From Pseudobdellovibrio exovorus JSS (GTDB lineage: Bacteria > Bdellovibrionota > Bdellovibrionia > Bdellovibrionales > Bdellovibrionaceae), in assembly GCF_000348725.1 (NCBI RefSeq), contig NC_020813.1, positions 62,001-126,000 on the forward strand: a stretch of 64,000 bases of DNA. The letters run 5' to 3'. Of this stretch, positions 54,880 to 63,993 are shown one piece after another. Below the pieces are notes generated by a model. That model made no database searches, was not told the DNA's origin, and worked only from the letters and a program-made list of their open reading frames with translations. The translations under genes and the position numbers were made by a program. Each line of letters starts with the position of its first letter. Within the stretch, counting starts at the first letter, position 1.

Positions 54880-55260
54880 TCAAGTTAAGGCCGAGTTGAT
54901 TTGAATCTGACTGTGCAATAGGCGATGAATCGGACACTTATTGGCAATCACGAAAAGTTGTTGTCGTTGTTCGTCAGTTAAATCACCTTCAAAAGAAATA
55001 TCCCGTTGAATAACAGTAGATTCTTTCGTTTCAGAAGTAATTGTAATCTTCACGTGAGTTGAAACCAGTGGCCACTGTTTACGATTAGCGTACATTTGCA
55101 CTGTGATAATAGTACAAGCCGCTAGAGCACCTTCTAACATCTCGTGGGGATCTGGTCCCTCGTCTTTTCCGCCAGAGGCTTCTTTGACTCCAGATAAAAA
55201 CTGGTGCGTCGCGGTTTGAATAAGGGCGGCTAAATCATGGGCTCTTTTTGCTGCAATCAT
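54880..55260 (-). CDS. OsmC-family peroxide-resistance protein
   Basis: A 126-residue thiol peroxidase-like protein: the first Cys in LEGALAACTIITVQMYA and the second in NKCPIHRLL are the redox pair of OsmC/Ohr proteins. The ATG at 55260 follows GAGGTG five bases upstream; an earlier TTG is less likely. Upstream of pirin in the same operon. Confidence 0.85.
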   Translation of the reverse strand: MIAAKRAHDLAALIQTATHQFLSGVKEASGGKDEGPDPHEMLEGALAACTIITVQMYANRKQWPLVSTHVKITITSETKESTVIQRDISFEGDLTDEQRQQLFVIANKCPIHRLLHSQIQINSALT

Positions 55261-55303
55261 AAACACCTCAAACAATAAATAGTATTAACGAGCTTAATAT
55301 AAA

Positions 55304-55327
55304 ATCATCTGCTGTGCACCAGATGAT
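55304..55327. promoter_or_regulatory. Inverted repeat between OsmC and nuclease genes
   Basis: ATCATCTG (55304-55311) and CAGATGAT (55320-55327) are perfect complements with an eight-base gap. It lies in the divergent 160-bp region and may be an operator for one or both genes. Confidence 0.35.
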
Positions 55328-55420
55328 GGTCGCGATGTTCGATAGGGTGTGTCGATTTAGAATATCTTGCATTTCCCGCAATTTATTATTCTGATTAGGA
55401 ATATCAAATAGGTGGTATGC

Positions 55421-56341
55421 ATGAAGCATTTCATAGTGATAGGGACACTGTTACTAGCTACAGCTCAAGGATGGTGCTGGGGGGCCTTAGGCCATAAAAC
55501 GTCTGCGCAAATTGCGTGGCAATTTATGGATCGCGACACTCGCGCCAAAGTTAATGAAATTCTAAACGGAGGAAGCATCGCAGACGCAGCGGTGTGGGCT
55601 GATGCCGCCCGTGGAAATTCCGAATGGAAGTTCACGATCTGGTATCACTTTGAAAAAGCTCCAGACAATTACACTTACTTACAAAATCTAGACAGACAAG
55701 ATGAGGCCACTCGTCGTGTTGGTGGTTTAATCGAAGCTCTATATGTAGCTGAAGACACCATGAAAGATCCGTTTGCCAGCAAGATAGATAAAGAGAACGC
55801 ACTAAAATTTGCCATCCACTTTGTCGGAGACATCCACCAACCTTTACACACGGGTCGTGTTGAAGATAATGGTGGGAATAAAGTGCGTCTAAGATGGTTG
55901 GATTTTGATACCTCATTACACAGTGTTTGGGATTCGCAGATTATCTATTTAGCACACCGAGATCTTTTTGCTCATAGTGCAGATTCACTTTTGCCACAAC
56001 AAGATCAAGCGACAGTCTACGCTGAATACTTAATGAAAAAGTTTAAAGACTATAGACCACCAGTAAGTGCTTTCACTCGTTATGATGATTGGATGCACGA
56101 GTCGATGGTTCCCCGTGTTGATGCTTACACCTACAAAGATGACTCTGAACAGGCCTATACAGATCGCTTTTCTGATATCGTCGATCAAAGAATTTATCTT
56201 GCGGGTTTACGTATAGCGCACGTGGCTCGCCGATTGGTGAATCAAGAAAAAACCACTCAGCCGTTAGAGACTCTACGTCGTGGGATCATTCGTATTGTGG
56301 GTGACTTTACAGAATTCGTCTCGTTAAAACCACGACATTAA
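55421..56341 (+). CDS. Secreted S1/P1-type nuclease
   Basis: A 306-residue exported zinc nuclease. The signal peptide ends just before WGALGHKTSA, which would give the Trp N-terminus that binds zinc in S1/P1 enzymes. FVGDIHQPLHTGRVEDNGGN holds further His/Asp ligands. It probably degrades single-stranded DNA and RNA, fitting a predator that consumes prey nucleic acid. The ATG at 55421 is favoured by AGGTGG just upstream. Confidence 0.9.
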   Translation: MKHFIVIGTLLLATAQGWCWGALGHKTSAQIAWQFMDRDTRAKVNEILNGGSIADAAVWADAARGNSEWKFTIWYHFEKAPDNYTYLQNLDRQDEATRRVGGLIEALYVAEDTMKDPFASKIDKENALKFAIHFVGDIHQPLHTGRVEDNGGNKVRLRWLDFDTSLHSVWDSQIIYLAHRDLFAHSADSLLPQQDQATVYAEYLMKKFKDYRPPVSAFTRYDDWMHESMVPRVDAYTYKDDSEQAYTDRFSDIVDQRIYLAGLRIAHVARRLVNQEKTTQPLETLRRGIIRIVGDFTEFVSLKPRH

Positions 56342-56380
56342 AAGACACTAAAATTGTCACTGAAAATTTAATTTCAAAAA

Positions 56381-57106
56381 TTAAAACAGCGCAATAAAAC
56401 TAAGATTGCGCAGTTTTGTTTTTTGATCGCGTCGATAAGAAAAATAATTCGGATTGGCTTTCGTATCATCATCAGAAAACCAGACATCAGAACTTTTTCC
56501 TACGACATGATCTATTTGTGACTTCACGATCAAATTCAAATCAATAAAGTACTTATCTGACTTTTGATAAAAGTAACTATTAGGCTCTAGCCCACGATGA
56601 GCCTGTGATAACAAATTAAAAGCATCGGTTCCGGCTTCAAAGCTATCTTGTTGTATGTGGGGCCCAACCCAAATCAGAAAATCTTTTTGATCGCTTCCCG
56701 TGCGGATCAGCTGAGCTAAGGTTTTTTCAGCGATGCGATTTTCGACCCCGCGCCAGCCGGCGTGAACTGCGGCCACGCGGTGAGTTTGCCTACAGTAAAT
56801 CATAATGGGTAAACAGTCGGCCGTTAAAATTAAAAGGCTCTGATTCTTTTGTGCAGTGAAGTGGGCATCAGCTTCCGGCAGGTTTTCAAAAGCAAGAGTT
56901 AAACTATCGGGAACACTGTCTATGACAATATCTGAGTGTGTTTGGCGAATACGTCGAAACGACAACTGGGGAAATTCACTTTGTAGCTTGGCCAGATCAG
57001 CATTTTTATTTCCGAAAAAAACCAGATAGTCGTCATTTTGAAATCCGCAACCAAAGTCACCAAAAGTTTTTATAGAGTTAGACCATGAGTTTTTTGCCGG
57101 AGTCAT
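56381..57106 (-). CDS. pgeF: Purine nucleoside phosphorylase YfiH-family (PgeF)
   Basis: A 241-residue protein of the YfiH/multicopper-laccase-domain family, which corrects mis-made peptidoglycan precursors (UDP-MurNAc-Ser) in E. coli and has nucleoside-cleaving members. The metal ligands are in RQTHSD, TADCLPI and AAVHAGWRG. The start overlaps the stop of the rluD-type gene by four bases. Confidence 0.88.
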   Translation of the reverse strand: MTPAKNSWSNSIKTFGDFGCGFQNDDYLVFFGNKNADLAKLQSEFPQLSFRRIRQTHSDIVIDSVPDSLTLAFENLPEADAHFTAQKNQSLLILTADCLPIMIYCRQTHRVAAVHAGWRGVENRIAEKTLAQLIRTGSDQKDFLIWVGPHIQQDSFEAGTDAFNLLSQAHRGLEPNSYFYQKSDKYFIDLNLIVKSQIDHVVGKSSDVWFSDDDTKANPNYFSYRRDQKTKLRNLSFIALF

Positions 57107-58077
57107 GGTTTTTCAAAGCCCCATTGAACCAACAGAGTGCGGTCTGCCTCTGGCCAAGGGATCTTAAAGAGTAAATCCTCTTTGGTGATGGGATGAGTAA
57201 ATCCCAGCTCGGCAGCATGTAAAAAGAAGCGGTTAAGTCCCAGCTCTTTCATGCGCTTCGCGGAAAAGCCATAAGTGGTGTCACCCACCAGAGGATGACC
57301 TTGTTCGCTCATGTGCACGCGGATTTGGTGGGTGCGTCCTGTTTCTAATTGCAGACGAACGTAGCTCATATTCGAGTGTTGTGAAATCTTTGAAAAATGA
57401 GTTACGGCCCATTTGGCATGCGGCAGAACTAAGTCTGCATCTGTGATAACGCGGTTATTTTCTTTCACTGAAGAGAATCGTTTTCTATCAACGGGGTGTC
57501 GCCCCAGATACGACTTGATCGTGCCCTGTGTTTTGGGAAGCTGCCCTTGCAAAACAGCGTAGTACACACGATGAGTGGTTTTATTTTTAAACTGCTGAGC
57601 TAAAGCCTCATGGGCCACATCATTTTTGGCGACAACAAGTAAGCCACTTGTTTCTTTATCAATACGATGAACAATTCCTGGTCGAATTTCATTCTTCATT
57701 GAAAGATCAGTGGTGTGATGCAGAAGTGCGTTTACTAATGTGTCCTGCTGATGTCCTGCCGCCGGATGCACCACAAGGCCGCTGGGTTTGTTCACAACTA
57801 AAACGTGCTCATCTTCAAACACAATATCGAGCTTTAAATTGTAGGGTTTTAGTTCTGTACTTTGTAATTCAGGAAAGTGAATTTCAACAACCTGTCCTTC
57901 GCTTAAAGCAAAAGAGGGTTTTACCACTTTGCCATTAACTAGAACGCGATTATCTTCGATAAGATGTTTTGCATAGTTTCTGGAAGAGACATCTTCAAGT
58001 GAAGAAAGAAATTTATCTAGGCGAGAACCGGCATCGTCAGCAGAAACTGTCAGAGAGAAAACAGAATTAGTTTTCAA
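57103..58077 (-). CDS. rluD: RluD-type pseudouridine synthase
   Basis: A 324-residue rRNA-modifying enzyme. An N-terminal S4 domain (DKFLSSLEDVSSRNYAKHLI) is followed by the RluA-family catalytic motif HRIDKETSGLLV with the essential Asp. Several paralogs exist in bacteria; the S4 domain and length favour RluD. It overlaps the J-domain gene by 11 bases and pgeF by four. Confidence 0.85.
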   Translation of the reverse strand: MKTNSVFSLTVSADDAGSRLDKFLSSLEDVSSRNYAKHLIEDNRVLVNGKVVKPSFALSEGQVVEIHFPELQSTELKPYNLKLDIVFEDEHVLVVNKPSGLVVHPAAGHQQDTLVNALLHHTTDLSMKNEIRPGIVHRIDKETSGLLVVAKNDVAHEALAQQFKNKTTHRVYYAVLQGQLPKTQGTIKSYLGRHPVDRKRFSSVKENNRVITDADLVLPHAKWAVTHFSKISQHSNMSYVRLQLETGRTHQIRVHMSEQGHPLVGDTTYGFSAKRMKELGLNRFFLHAAELGFTHPITKEDLLFKIPWPEADRTLLVQWGFEKP

Positions 58078-58840
58078 TCTTCTTTCTGAAGTGGCGCATG
58101 TAAGACTCGGCTACAAGTTTATCTTTTAAGCCAAGAGCTTTCGCCAATTGTACGACATAGCCGCGAACAAAAACCGCTACTGGAAGATTTGCCGGATCCA
58201 TATCTTCGATAGCAGCAATATACCAAGGGTTGATCTTTGTGATATCAGTTAATTCATCGAAAGAAAGCTTACGATATTCACGAACAGCTTTTAAATCTTG
58301 GCCTGTCCATTCTTTCTTGTCGGCAAGTAAAGCTTCGTAAGCAGGATCAATAACAGGAGCATCTGGATGAACAGGCGCTGCTACTGGTTTTTCTACAGCT
58401 TTTTGCACAGAAGCAGCCGCAACGGGTGCCACTGTTTCCACAGCTGGAGTCATTTCAACATTTGATGTCGTGCTTTCAGGCTCTGCTGTCATGCTGACAA
58501 CCGGAGGAGTCACACGTTGAAATAAAGAATCGCTCGCAGATTTAATCGACTCTGCGCTGAGATCTACTTTTTGATAAGTGCTAGCTAATACACGGCGCTC
58601 GTAAATATTGCGATAGGTGTTGTTGCTGAGAACTTCGTAAGCTTCTTCAATAAGAGTACGCAATTGAGTCGCTTCTTCTGGAGTAAAAACTGAAGACAGA
58701 GCTTTGTTTTCAGCAGAGTAAGTTTTCTTTGCTTTTTGATAAGCTACTAGAATTTCTTGTTGCGTTGCGCTTTCCGAAATTCCAAGAAGCTCGTAGTAAT
58801 TGCACTGAGTATTATTCTCTGTATTGCGCTCTGTTTCCAT
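58067..58840 (-). CDS. J-domain-like protein fused to RodZ-type HTH_25
   Basis: A 257-residue protein. Residues 14-85 look like a DnaJ J-domain (YYELLGISESATQQEILVAY, then EEAYEVLSNNTYRNIYER) but the HPD motif that activates DnaK is absent: the loop reads KTYSAENK. A low-complexity linker follows, then an HTH_25 domain (about 175-250, LKAVREYRKLSFDELTDIT) as in RodZ. No membrane segment is visible. It may bridge DnaK-like or cell-shape proteins, but this is uncertain. Confidence 0.72.
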   Translation of the reverse strand: METERNTENNTQCNYYELLGISESATQQEILVAYQKAKKTYSAENKALSSVFTPEEATQLRTLIEEAYEVLSNNTYRNIYERRVLASTYQKVDLSAESIKSASDSLFQRVTPPVVSMTAEPESTTSNVEMTPAVETVAPVAAASVQKAVEKPVAAPVHPDAPVIDPAYEALLADKKEWTGQDLKAVREYRKLSFDELTDITKINPWYIAAIEDMDPANLPVAVFVRGYVVQLAKALGLKDKLVAESYMRHFRKKIEN

Positions 58841-58881
58841 CAGCCCTAATTTTAAAAGAGCTTCTTTGGTAGAATCAACTT

Positions 58882-58895
58882 AATACTTAAGTATT
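58882..58895. promoter_or_regulatory. 14-bp palindrome upstream of the J-domain gene
   Basis: AATACTTAAGTATT is a perfect palindrome 42 bases upstream of the J-domain gene and two bases past the tsaB stop. It could be a binding site controlling the J-domain-rluD-pgeF run. Confidence 0.3.
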
Positions 58896-58897
58896 GC

Positions 58898-59611
58898 TCA
58901 ATTTAATGGCTGATACTTTATTCCTTTCAAGTTTTCTTCTGCCTCTGAGGATCTGAGGTATAAGGGAAGCAACTCTCCCCATGAAATAGATTTTTGTTTT
59001 GTCGCCAGCAAGCCTAAGGTCTGGGCATGGGGCTCGTCTGGTATTTGAGGATGACGTAAGAGTTTCGCCTTTAAATCATCAGAGAAAAACTTTTCGTAAG
59101 CGGCATAGCCATCGCCACAAACCCAAGAGTTTTCTGTGACATAACTTCCAAGGTTTTGAACACGCACTACTTCTGGTGCTTTCACTTCAACAAGTTGTCC
59201 ATCTTTTTGCTGATAGGTAGCCACATAAACCATATTTTTGTAGGCGTTAATCATGCTGACGACTGTTGACGTGGTTGCTGCGCCCGCACTTAAAATGTGA
59301 TGAGCTTGCTCGGCGAGTGTTTGCAAAGAGCTGATACCGACAACTGGTTTTTGAAAACAGTAAGCAAAACTTTTAATGGTGTTTAAGCAAATACGAATTC
59401 CCGTAAAACTTCCGGGTCCGATACCCGTGGCAAATAGATCCACATCCTGCAGAGTTTTTCCCGCTTTTTTCAAAGCTTCTGCTGTGAAAGTATTTAAAAT
59501 ATCCGAGTGGGAACCCTGTCGCATGGATTCAACACTGGCAAGCACGCGGCCGTCTTCGATGACGGCCACACTGCCTAACAGCGTACTGGTTTCACATGCC
59601 AGAATAATCAT
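58898..59611 (-). CDS. tsaB: tRNA threonylcarbamoyladenosine protein TsaB
   Basis: A 237-residue ASKHA-fold protein that partners TsaD in t6A synthesis. The start MIILACETSTLLGSVAV, TGIGPGSFTGIRICL and KSFAY segments are diagnostic. Its start overlaps the rseP stop by four bases. Confidence 0.92.
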   Translation of the reverse strand: MIILACETSTLLGSVAVIEDGRVLASVESMRQGSHSDILNTFTAEALKKAGKTLQDVDLFATGIGPGSFTGIRICLNTIKSFAYCFQKPVVGISSLQTLAEQAHHILSAGAATTSTVVSMINAYKNMVYVATYQQKDGQLVEVKAPEVVRVQNLGSYVTENSWVCGDGYAAYEKFFSDDLKAKLLRHPQIPDEPHAQTLGLLATKQKSISWGELLPLYLRSSEAEENLKGIKYQPLN

Positions 59612-61284
59612 GATTTAAAGAGGAATTTTACGATGTCATTGAACTGCGCCAGAATCATCAACGCTAACAATAACACTAAGCCCACTTGCTGAGCCATCTC
59701 GATTTTCTTCAGACTTAACGGAGAGCCTTTAATCAATTCAATTGTGTAAAAAACTAAGTGTCCACCATCTAAAACCGGAATTGGCAAAAGATTTAAGATG
59801 AATAAGCTGACAGAAAGAATACCCATCGTCATCAGGAACGCTTGCGCTCCGATTTCAAAAGAATCTTTCGCTACTTTACCGATCGTCACCATACCACCGA
59901 CATTTTTTACAGAGACTTCACCTTGGAAAAGACGCACAAAGGACATCACCGTCATAACCGATACGTCCACTGTGCGCTGAAATCCTTTAGCCACTGAATG
60001 AAAAATCGAAGCCGAATGCACGACTGTCATTTCCGGTTCAGTGAATACCAGATACGGAGTAATCCCCACAGTAAAGCGTTTGTCGATGCCACCGAATGCT
60101 GTGTTGAGCTCGGTGATTTGCGGAGTAATTTTCTTAATCATTTCAGCGCCATCACGTTGAATCACAAAAGTCATTGCGTCCGTTCCATTAAACGAACGAA
60201 TGGTATTCGAGATATCATCCCATTTTGTGATAGGAACTTGGTTGATCGAAATCACTTTATCGAATTTCTGTAAGCCCGCTTTGTCTGCCGGAGAATCTTT
60301 CACTACCATGTCCAGATAAAGCTCTGTGTTGTCGAAACCAAAACCCTGAACGGATTTAGCTTTCTTCAAAGTTTTTAAAGGAACAACAATCGACATCTCG
60401 GTATTTTGAACTTTGCCATCAATCTCTGCTGACGGGCGATTCAAAGTGACATTCAAATCCGTAGCGGCAGAATCAAAAGAAGCCACTAAGTTCACCCAAC
60501 GAGGCACCGTCGTACCATTCACAGCAGTGATTTGGTCGCCACTGCGGAATCCCAGCTCATAAGCCGGAGTTCCCGTCATCACCGCAACAGCCGCACTACG
60601 TGCGTAAGGCAATAGGCCTTCGATTTGTCCAATACGTGAACTCATTGAAAAGATATTGGGATTATTAGCTGAGGCCACATTGACGTTAACAGCTCTTTCG
60701 ACACCCTCAGGATTTTTTACCACAACTTCAACAGTCGCATTTTGATTTTCATTCAATTGCTTTTGGAAGTCCTCATAGCTCGCAATAGAGTTTGATCCGA
60801 CTTTCAGAATACGATCGCCAGCTTGGAATCCCGCTGTAGCGGCAATGGAACCTGCGGCGACATCTTCAATCACCGGAGCCTTGGTTTGTTCACCCATTTG
60901 AGCGATCAATGCAAAAACAAACGCCGCAAAGAAGAAGTTCATCAGCGGACCCGCTGCGACGATGGCGATACGTTGCCATGGATTTTTGTAAGAGTAGGCG
61001 ACCTTGCGATCTTCTTCGGTTTTAATCTCTTGGCTGCCTTGTTCGCCAAACATTTTGACGTAACCACCAAGCGGAATTAATGAAATACAATAAGTGGTGT
61101 CTCCACGTCTGAAGCTGAAGATTTTTTTACCAAATCCTAACGAGAAAACTTCAACACGAACGCCACACATGCGAGCGACCGCAAAGTGACCTAATTCGTG
61201 AACGAAGATGAGGATCCCCAAAAGGATGATAAAAGGTAAAATGTTCGTATATAAAAACCCTAGGATTGAAGCTAAATACATCAT
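59608..61284 (-). CDS. rseP: Site-2 intramembrane metalloprotease RseP
   Basis: A 558-residue inner-membrane protease that cleaves regulators within the membrane. HELGH (zinc site) is near the N-terminus and the third ligand is in NLLPIPVLDGGH near the end. Two or three PDZ domains lie between (for example SPADKAGLQKFDKVISIN). It is somewhat longer than E. coli RseP (450). I use the ATG at 61284; a longer in-frame start adds 13 residues without support. Confidence 0.92.
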   Translation of the reverse strand: MMYLASILGFLYTNILPFIILLGILIFVHELGHFAVARMCGVRVEVFSLGFGKKIFSFRRGDTTYCISLIPLGGYVKMFGEQGSQEIKTEEDRKVAYSYKNPWQRIAIVAAGPLMNFFFAAFVFALIAQMGEQTKAPVIEDVAAGSIAATAGFQAGDRILKVGSNSIASYEDFQKQLNENQNATVEVVVKNPEGVERAVNVNVASANNPNIFSMSSRIGQIEGLLPYARSAAVAVMTGTPAYELGFRSGDQITAVNGTTVPRWVNLVASFDSAATDLNVTLNRPSAEIDGKVQNTEMSIVVPLKTLKKAKSVQGFGFDNTELYLDMVVKDSPADKAGLQKFDKVISINQVPITKWDDISNTIRSFNGTDAMTFVIQRDGAEMIKKITPQITELNTAFGGIDKRFTVGITPYLVFTEPEMTVVHSASIFHSVAKGFQRTVDVSVMTVMSFVRLFQGEVSVKNVGGMVTIGKVAKDSFEIGAQAFLMTMGILSVSLFILNLLPIPVLDGGHLVFYTIELIKGSPLSLKKIEMAQQVGLVLLLALMILAQFNDIVKFLFKS

Positions 61285-61412
61285 GTCTTCTAGTCTATAT
61301 AAGTGGGGTGGCGGCGTCCACAAAACGGGGCCACAGGGGTGAATTCACGACGAGGCTTAGGTCTGTGCCCGTGGCATTTGACTCACTATGAGATTCTTGC
61401 TGCAATAGGGGA

Positions 61413-61787
61413 ATGAAAAATATCGTACTTATTTGTTTAATGATGTCGATTGGGCTTCCTGCTCTAGCGGGCACTTTAGAGTGTGGCTTTGGCATGATGG
61501 GTGTTGTGATGTTGAACTCTAAAACTCAAGTGACACCCGAACAAAAAATCGGGGCCTACAGTTGGGCCGCTTTTCAAGGAGCGCCGGAACGCCAAATTCC
61601 AAATTTAGTTTTTCCCCCAGCCGCAGGTGAGCTTTATAAATTTCAATTAGATGAAGGCTTCGGCGAGCAAAATATCGTGATCACCGTTTCCACCACTCAA
61701 GACGCCAATGGCGGATTCAAATCCATCGTCGTGAACCCACAGACTCCATACGCCAATAAAATGTCAGGAATTTGTTATCTAGATTAG
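61413..61787 (+). CDS. Small secreted protein
   Basis: A 124-residue protein with a signal peptide (ending LPALAG), strand-rich mature part and two Cys (LECGF near the start and GICYLD near the end) that may bridge. No family is recognised. It lies between rseP and cdsA, interrupting the usual cluster, on the opposite strand. Confidence 0.62.
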   Translation: MKNIVLICLMMSIGLPALAGTLECGFGMMGVVMLNSKTQVTPEQKIGAYSWAAFQGAPERQIPNLVFPPAAGELYKFQLDEGFGEQNIVITVSTTQDANGGFKSIVVNPQTPYANKMSGICYLD

Positions 61788-61875
61788 TAGATTAGATTGG
61801 ATCCATTAGAGGTAATTAAAACTTTATAAGAACCAGGGCAAGACCACACAGAGCAGTATTAAAGCGATAACTCAA

Positions 61876-61900
61876 TGCGTCCGTAAACAGGGCCTGGCAC
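61876..61900 (-). repeat. Dispersed repeat family B, copy 3
   Basis: The exact reverse complement of 21840-21864 (25 bp, starts TGCGTCCGTAAACAGGGCCT). It directly follows the cdsA stop codon (61901-61903) in the direction of cdsA transcription. Confidence 0.85.
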
Positions 61901-62713
61901 CTAAAAATAAGTCGCGGCAAAGTAAAAGACCGGAGCCGCGAACAGAACGCCATCAAGACGATCTAAAACTCCACCATGACCGGGCATGATCGAGCCTGAA
62001 TCTTTTACGCCCGAAACGCGTTTAATTAATGATTCAAAGAAATCACCAACTTGGCCGAAGAATCCGCCGAAAAGACCACACAGAGCCATCACATAAACAG
62101 GTGTCGTCGGAATCAACCAGTGAAAAGCCACACCGACAAAAATGGAAAACAGCAAACCACCAATAGAGCCTTCAACGCTTTTCTTCGGCGAAAGATCCGG
62201 AGCAATTTTATTGCGTCCCATCGTCATACCGAACAGATAAGCTCCAATATCCCCAGCGAAAACCACAGACAAGAGGCAAATAAACCATGTCACACCATAC
62301 TCTGTCTGAGTCGTCCACACGACAGTGGCTGGTAAATAACAGATGTAGATCATGCCCAGCGAGTTGCGTGTCGCAAAAGTCAGAATCTGCTCAAGATCTT
62401 TGAACTGTTTATGTAAGAAGATACCGAAGCTGGCAATCAGAACAAAACTGAAAGTAAATGCAAAGTTAGCCGCAGACTTCAATTGATCTTGGGTGATGAT
62501 CAGAAATACAGAAGTGACCATGGCTACAAAAAGGCGTTTCACAAATTTAGGATAGCGATCGGCAAACAACATTCGCGCCATTTCAAAAGCACCACGCGCA
62601 ACCACAAAAAGGGCTAATACATAGATTCCGTGTTCGCGTCCGAAATAAACAGTTGGAATAAAGATAGCTAAGGCAATAACCGCCGAAAGAACTCTAAACG
62701 AAAGATTCGTCAT
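61901..62713 (-). CDS. cdsA: Phosphatidate cytidylyltransferase
   Basis: Makes CDP-diacylglycerol from phosphatidate and CTP, in the inner membrane. The 270-residue protein has about seven helices and the C-terminal signature GDFFESLIKRVSGVKDSG followed by PGHGGVLDRLDG. I use the ATG at 62713; it lies inside the last 20 bases of uppS. A much longer in-frame version would overlap uppS by 180 bases. Confidence 0.93.
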   Translation of the reverse strand: MTNLSFRVLSAVIALAIFIPTVYFGREHGIYVLALFVVARGAFEMARMLFADRYPKFVKRLFVAMVTSVFLIITQDQLKSAANFAFTFSFVLIASFGIFLHKQFKDLEQILTFATRNSLGMIYICYLPATVVWTTQTEYGVTWFICLLSVVFAGDIGAYLFGMTMGRNKIAPDLSPKKSVEGSIGGLLFSIFVGVAFHWLIPTTPVYVMALCGLFGGFFGQVGDFFESLIKRVSGVKDSGSIMPGHGGVLDRLDGVLFAAPVFYFAATYF

Positions 62714-63422
62714 TTTTAGGAAGAACCTTTCCAAAACGTCTTTCGCGTCCCAAGTAGTGAGTGATGGCCGCATTGAAATCTTCAGCCTTAAAGTCAGGCC
62801 AAAGCGTCGGAGTAAAATAAAGCTCGCTGTATGAAGCTTGCCATAACAAGAAGTTAGAAAGGCGCGCCTCACCACTTGTGCGGATAACTAAATCCGGATC
62901 TGGTGTGCCAGCTGTCATCAAGGAATCAGCAATACTGGTTTCGTTGATTTGTTCTACTGACATTTCACCAGATTGAACTTTGCGAGCTAATTTTTGCGCG
63001 GCTAAAACAAGTTCTTGGCGCGAGCCGTAGCTCAACGCAAAGGACACGTGTAAGCCCGTATTATTCTTCGTCATTTCTTTGGTGCGATTAATAGAAGATT
63101 GGATATGAGACGGCAATTTGCTGGTATCGCCAATAACATCAAAGCGGATATTTTTCTTATGAAGATTTTCCGATTCTTTTTTTAGGTAGCGATCAAGTAG
63201 GACCATCAATAGAGCCACTTCCGTCTGTGGTCTTAGCCAGTTTTCAGAACTGAATGCATAAAGAGTTAAATTCTTAAGACCTAAATCAGAAGCATGTGTG
63301 ATGATTTGCTTCGCGACACGTACGCCTTTAATGTGTCCAAAAGTACGGGGTTTGTCTCGCAATTGAGCCCAGCGCCCGTTTCCGTCCATTATAATGGCTA
63401 TATGTTGAAGTTTCATCAGCAT
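62694..63422 (-). CDS. uppS: Undecaprenyl diphosphate synthase
   Basis: Makes the C55 lipid carrier for wall synthesis. The 242-residue protein has the start motif HIAIIMDGNGRWA, HIKGVRV, LYAFSSENW and the end motif DPDLVIRTSGEARLSNFL. The start could be at 63422 or at the ATG at 63416. It lies between frr and cdsA, a common order. Confidence 0.94.
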   Translation of the reverse strand: MLMKLQHIAIIMDGNGRWAQLRDKPRTFGHIKGVRVAKQIITHASDLGLKNLTLYAFSSENWLRPQTEVALLMVLLDRYLKKESENLHKKNIRFDVIGDTSKLPSHIQSSINRTKEMTKNNTGLHVSFALSYGSRQELVLAAQKLARKVQSGEMSVEQINETSIADSLMTAGTPDPDLVIRTSGEARLSNFLLWQASYSELYFTPTLWPDFKAEDFNAAITHYLGRERRFGKVLPKNDESFV

Positions 63423-63435
63423 CTTAATGTCTCAA

Positions 63436-63993
63436 CTAGATAGTTAAGATTGATTTCTCTTTTTCATCAGCGATTTGGTCGATTTTTTTGATCGAATCGT
63501 CAGTGATTTTTTGGATATCAGCTTCGGCTTTTTTAGCTTCATCTTCGCTGACAACTTTGTCTTTCAAAGCTTTTTTAACTTCTTCGTTGGCATCACGACG
63601 AGCCAAACGAACAGCAACGCGCGAGTCTTCAGCGATTTTTTTAACTTGTTTTGCTAAATCTTTGCGGCGCTCTTCAGTTAAATCAGGAACTTTTAAGCGG
63701 ATAACTTTACCATCGTTAATTGGAGCCATGCCGATATCTGATTTTACGATAGCCTGTTCGATTTCTTTTAAAACAGAGCTTTCCCATGGCGCGATTAAGA
63801 AAGTTTTCGCATCTGGAGTTGATACAGAAGCCACTTGATTAAGAGGGGCTAACTGTCCGTAGTAACTAACGCGGATAGAATCTAACATTGAAACTTGAGC
63901 TTTACCGGTACGAACTTTTTTTAGTTCTTCACCTAAGCCAACGATAACTTTATCCATTTTAGTTTGTGCTGTTGTTTTAGCTTGGTCTAACAT
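63436..63993 (-). CDS. frr: Ribosome recycling factor
   Basis: Splits the ribosome after termination, with EF-G. The 185-residue protein has the typical KVRTGKAQVSMLDSIRVSYYG and RLKVPDLTEERRKDL segments. It is the first gene of the frr-uppS-cdsA run visible in the window. Confidence 0.95.
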   Translation of the reverse strand: MLDQAKTTAQTKMDKVIVGLGEELKKVRTGKAQVSMLDSIRVSYYGQLAPLNQVASVSTPDAKTFLIAPWESSVLKEIEQAIVKSDIGMAPINDGKVIRLKVPDLTEERRKDLAKQVKKIAEDSRVAVRLARRDANEEVKKALKDKVVSEDEAKKAEADIQKITDDSIKKIDQIADEKEKSILTI

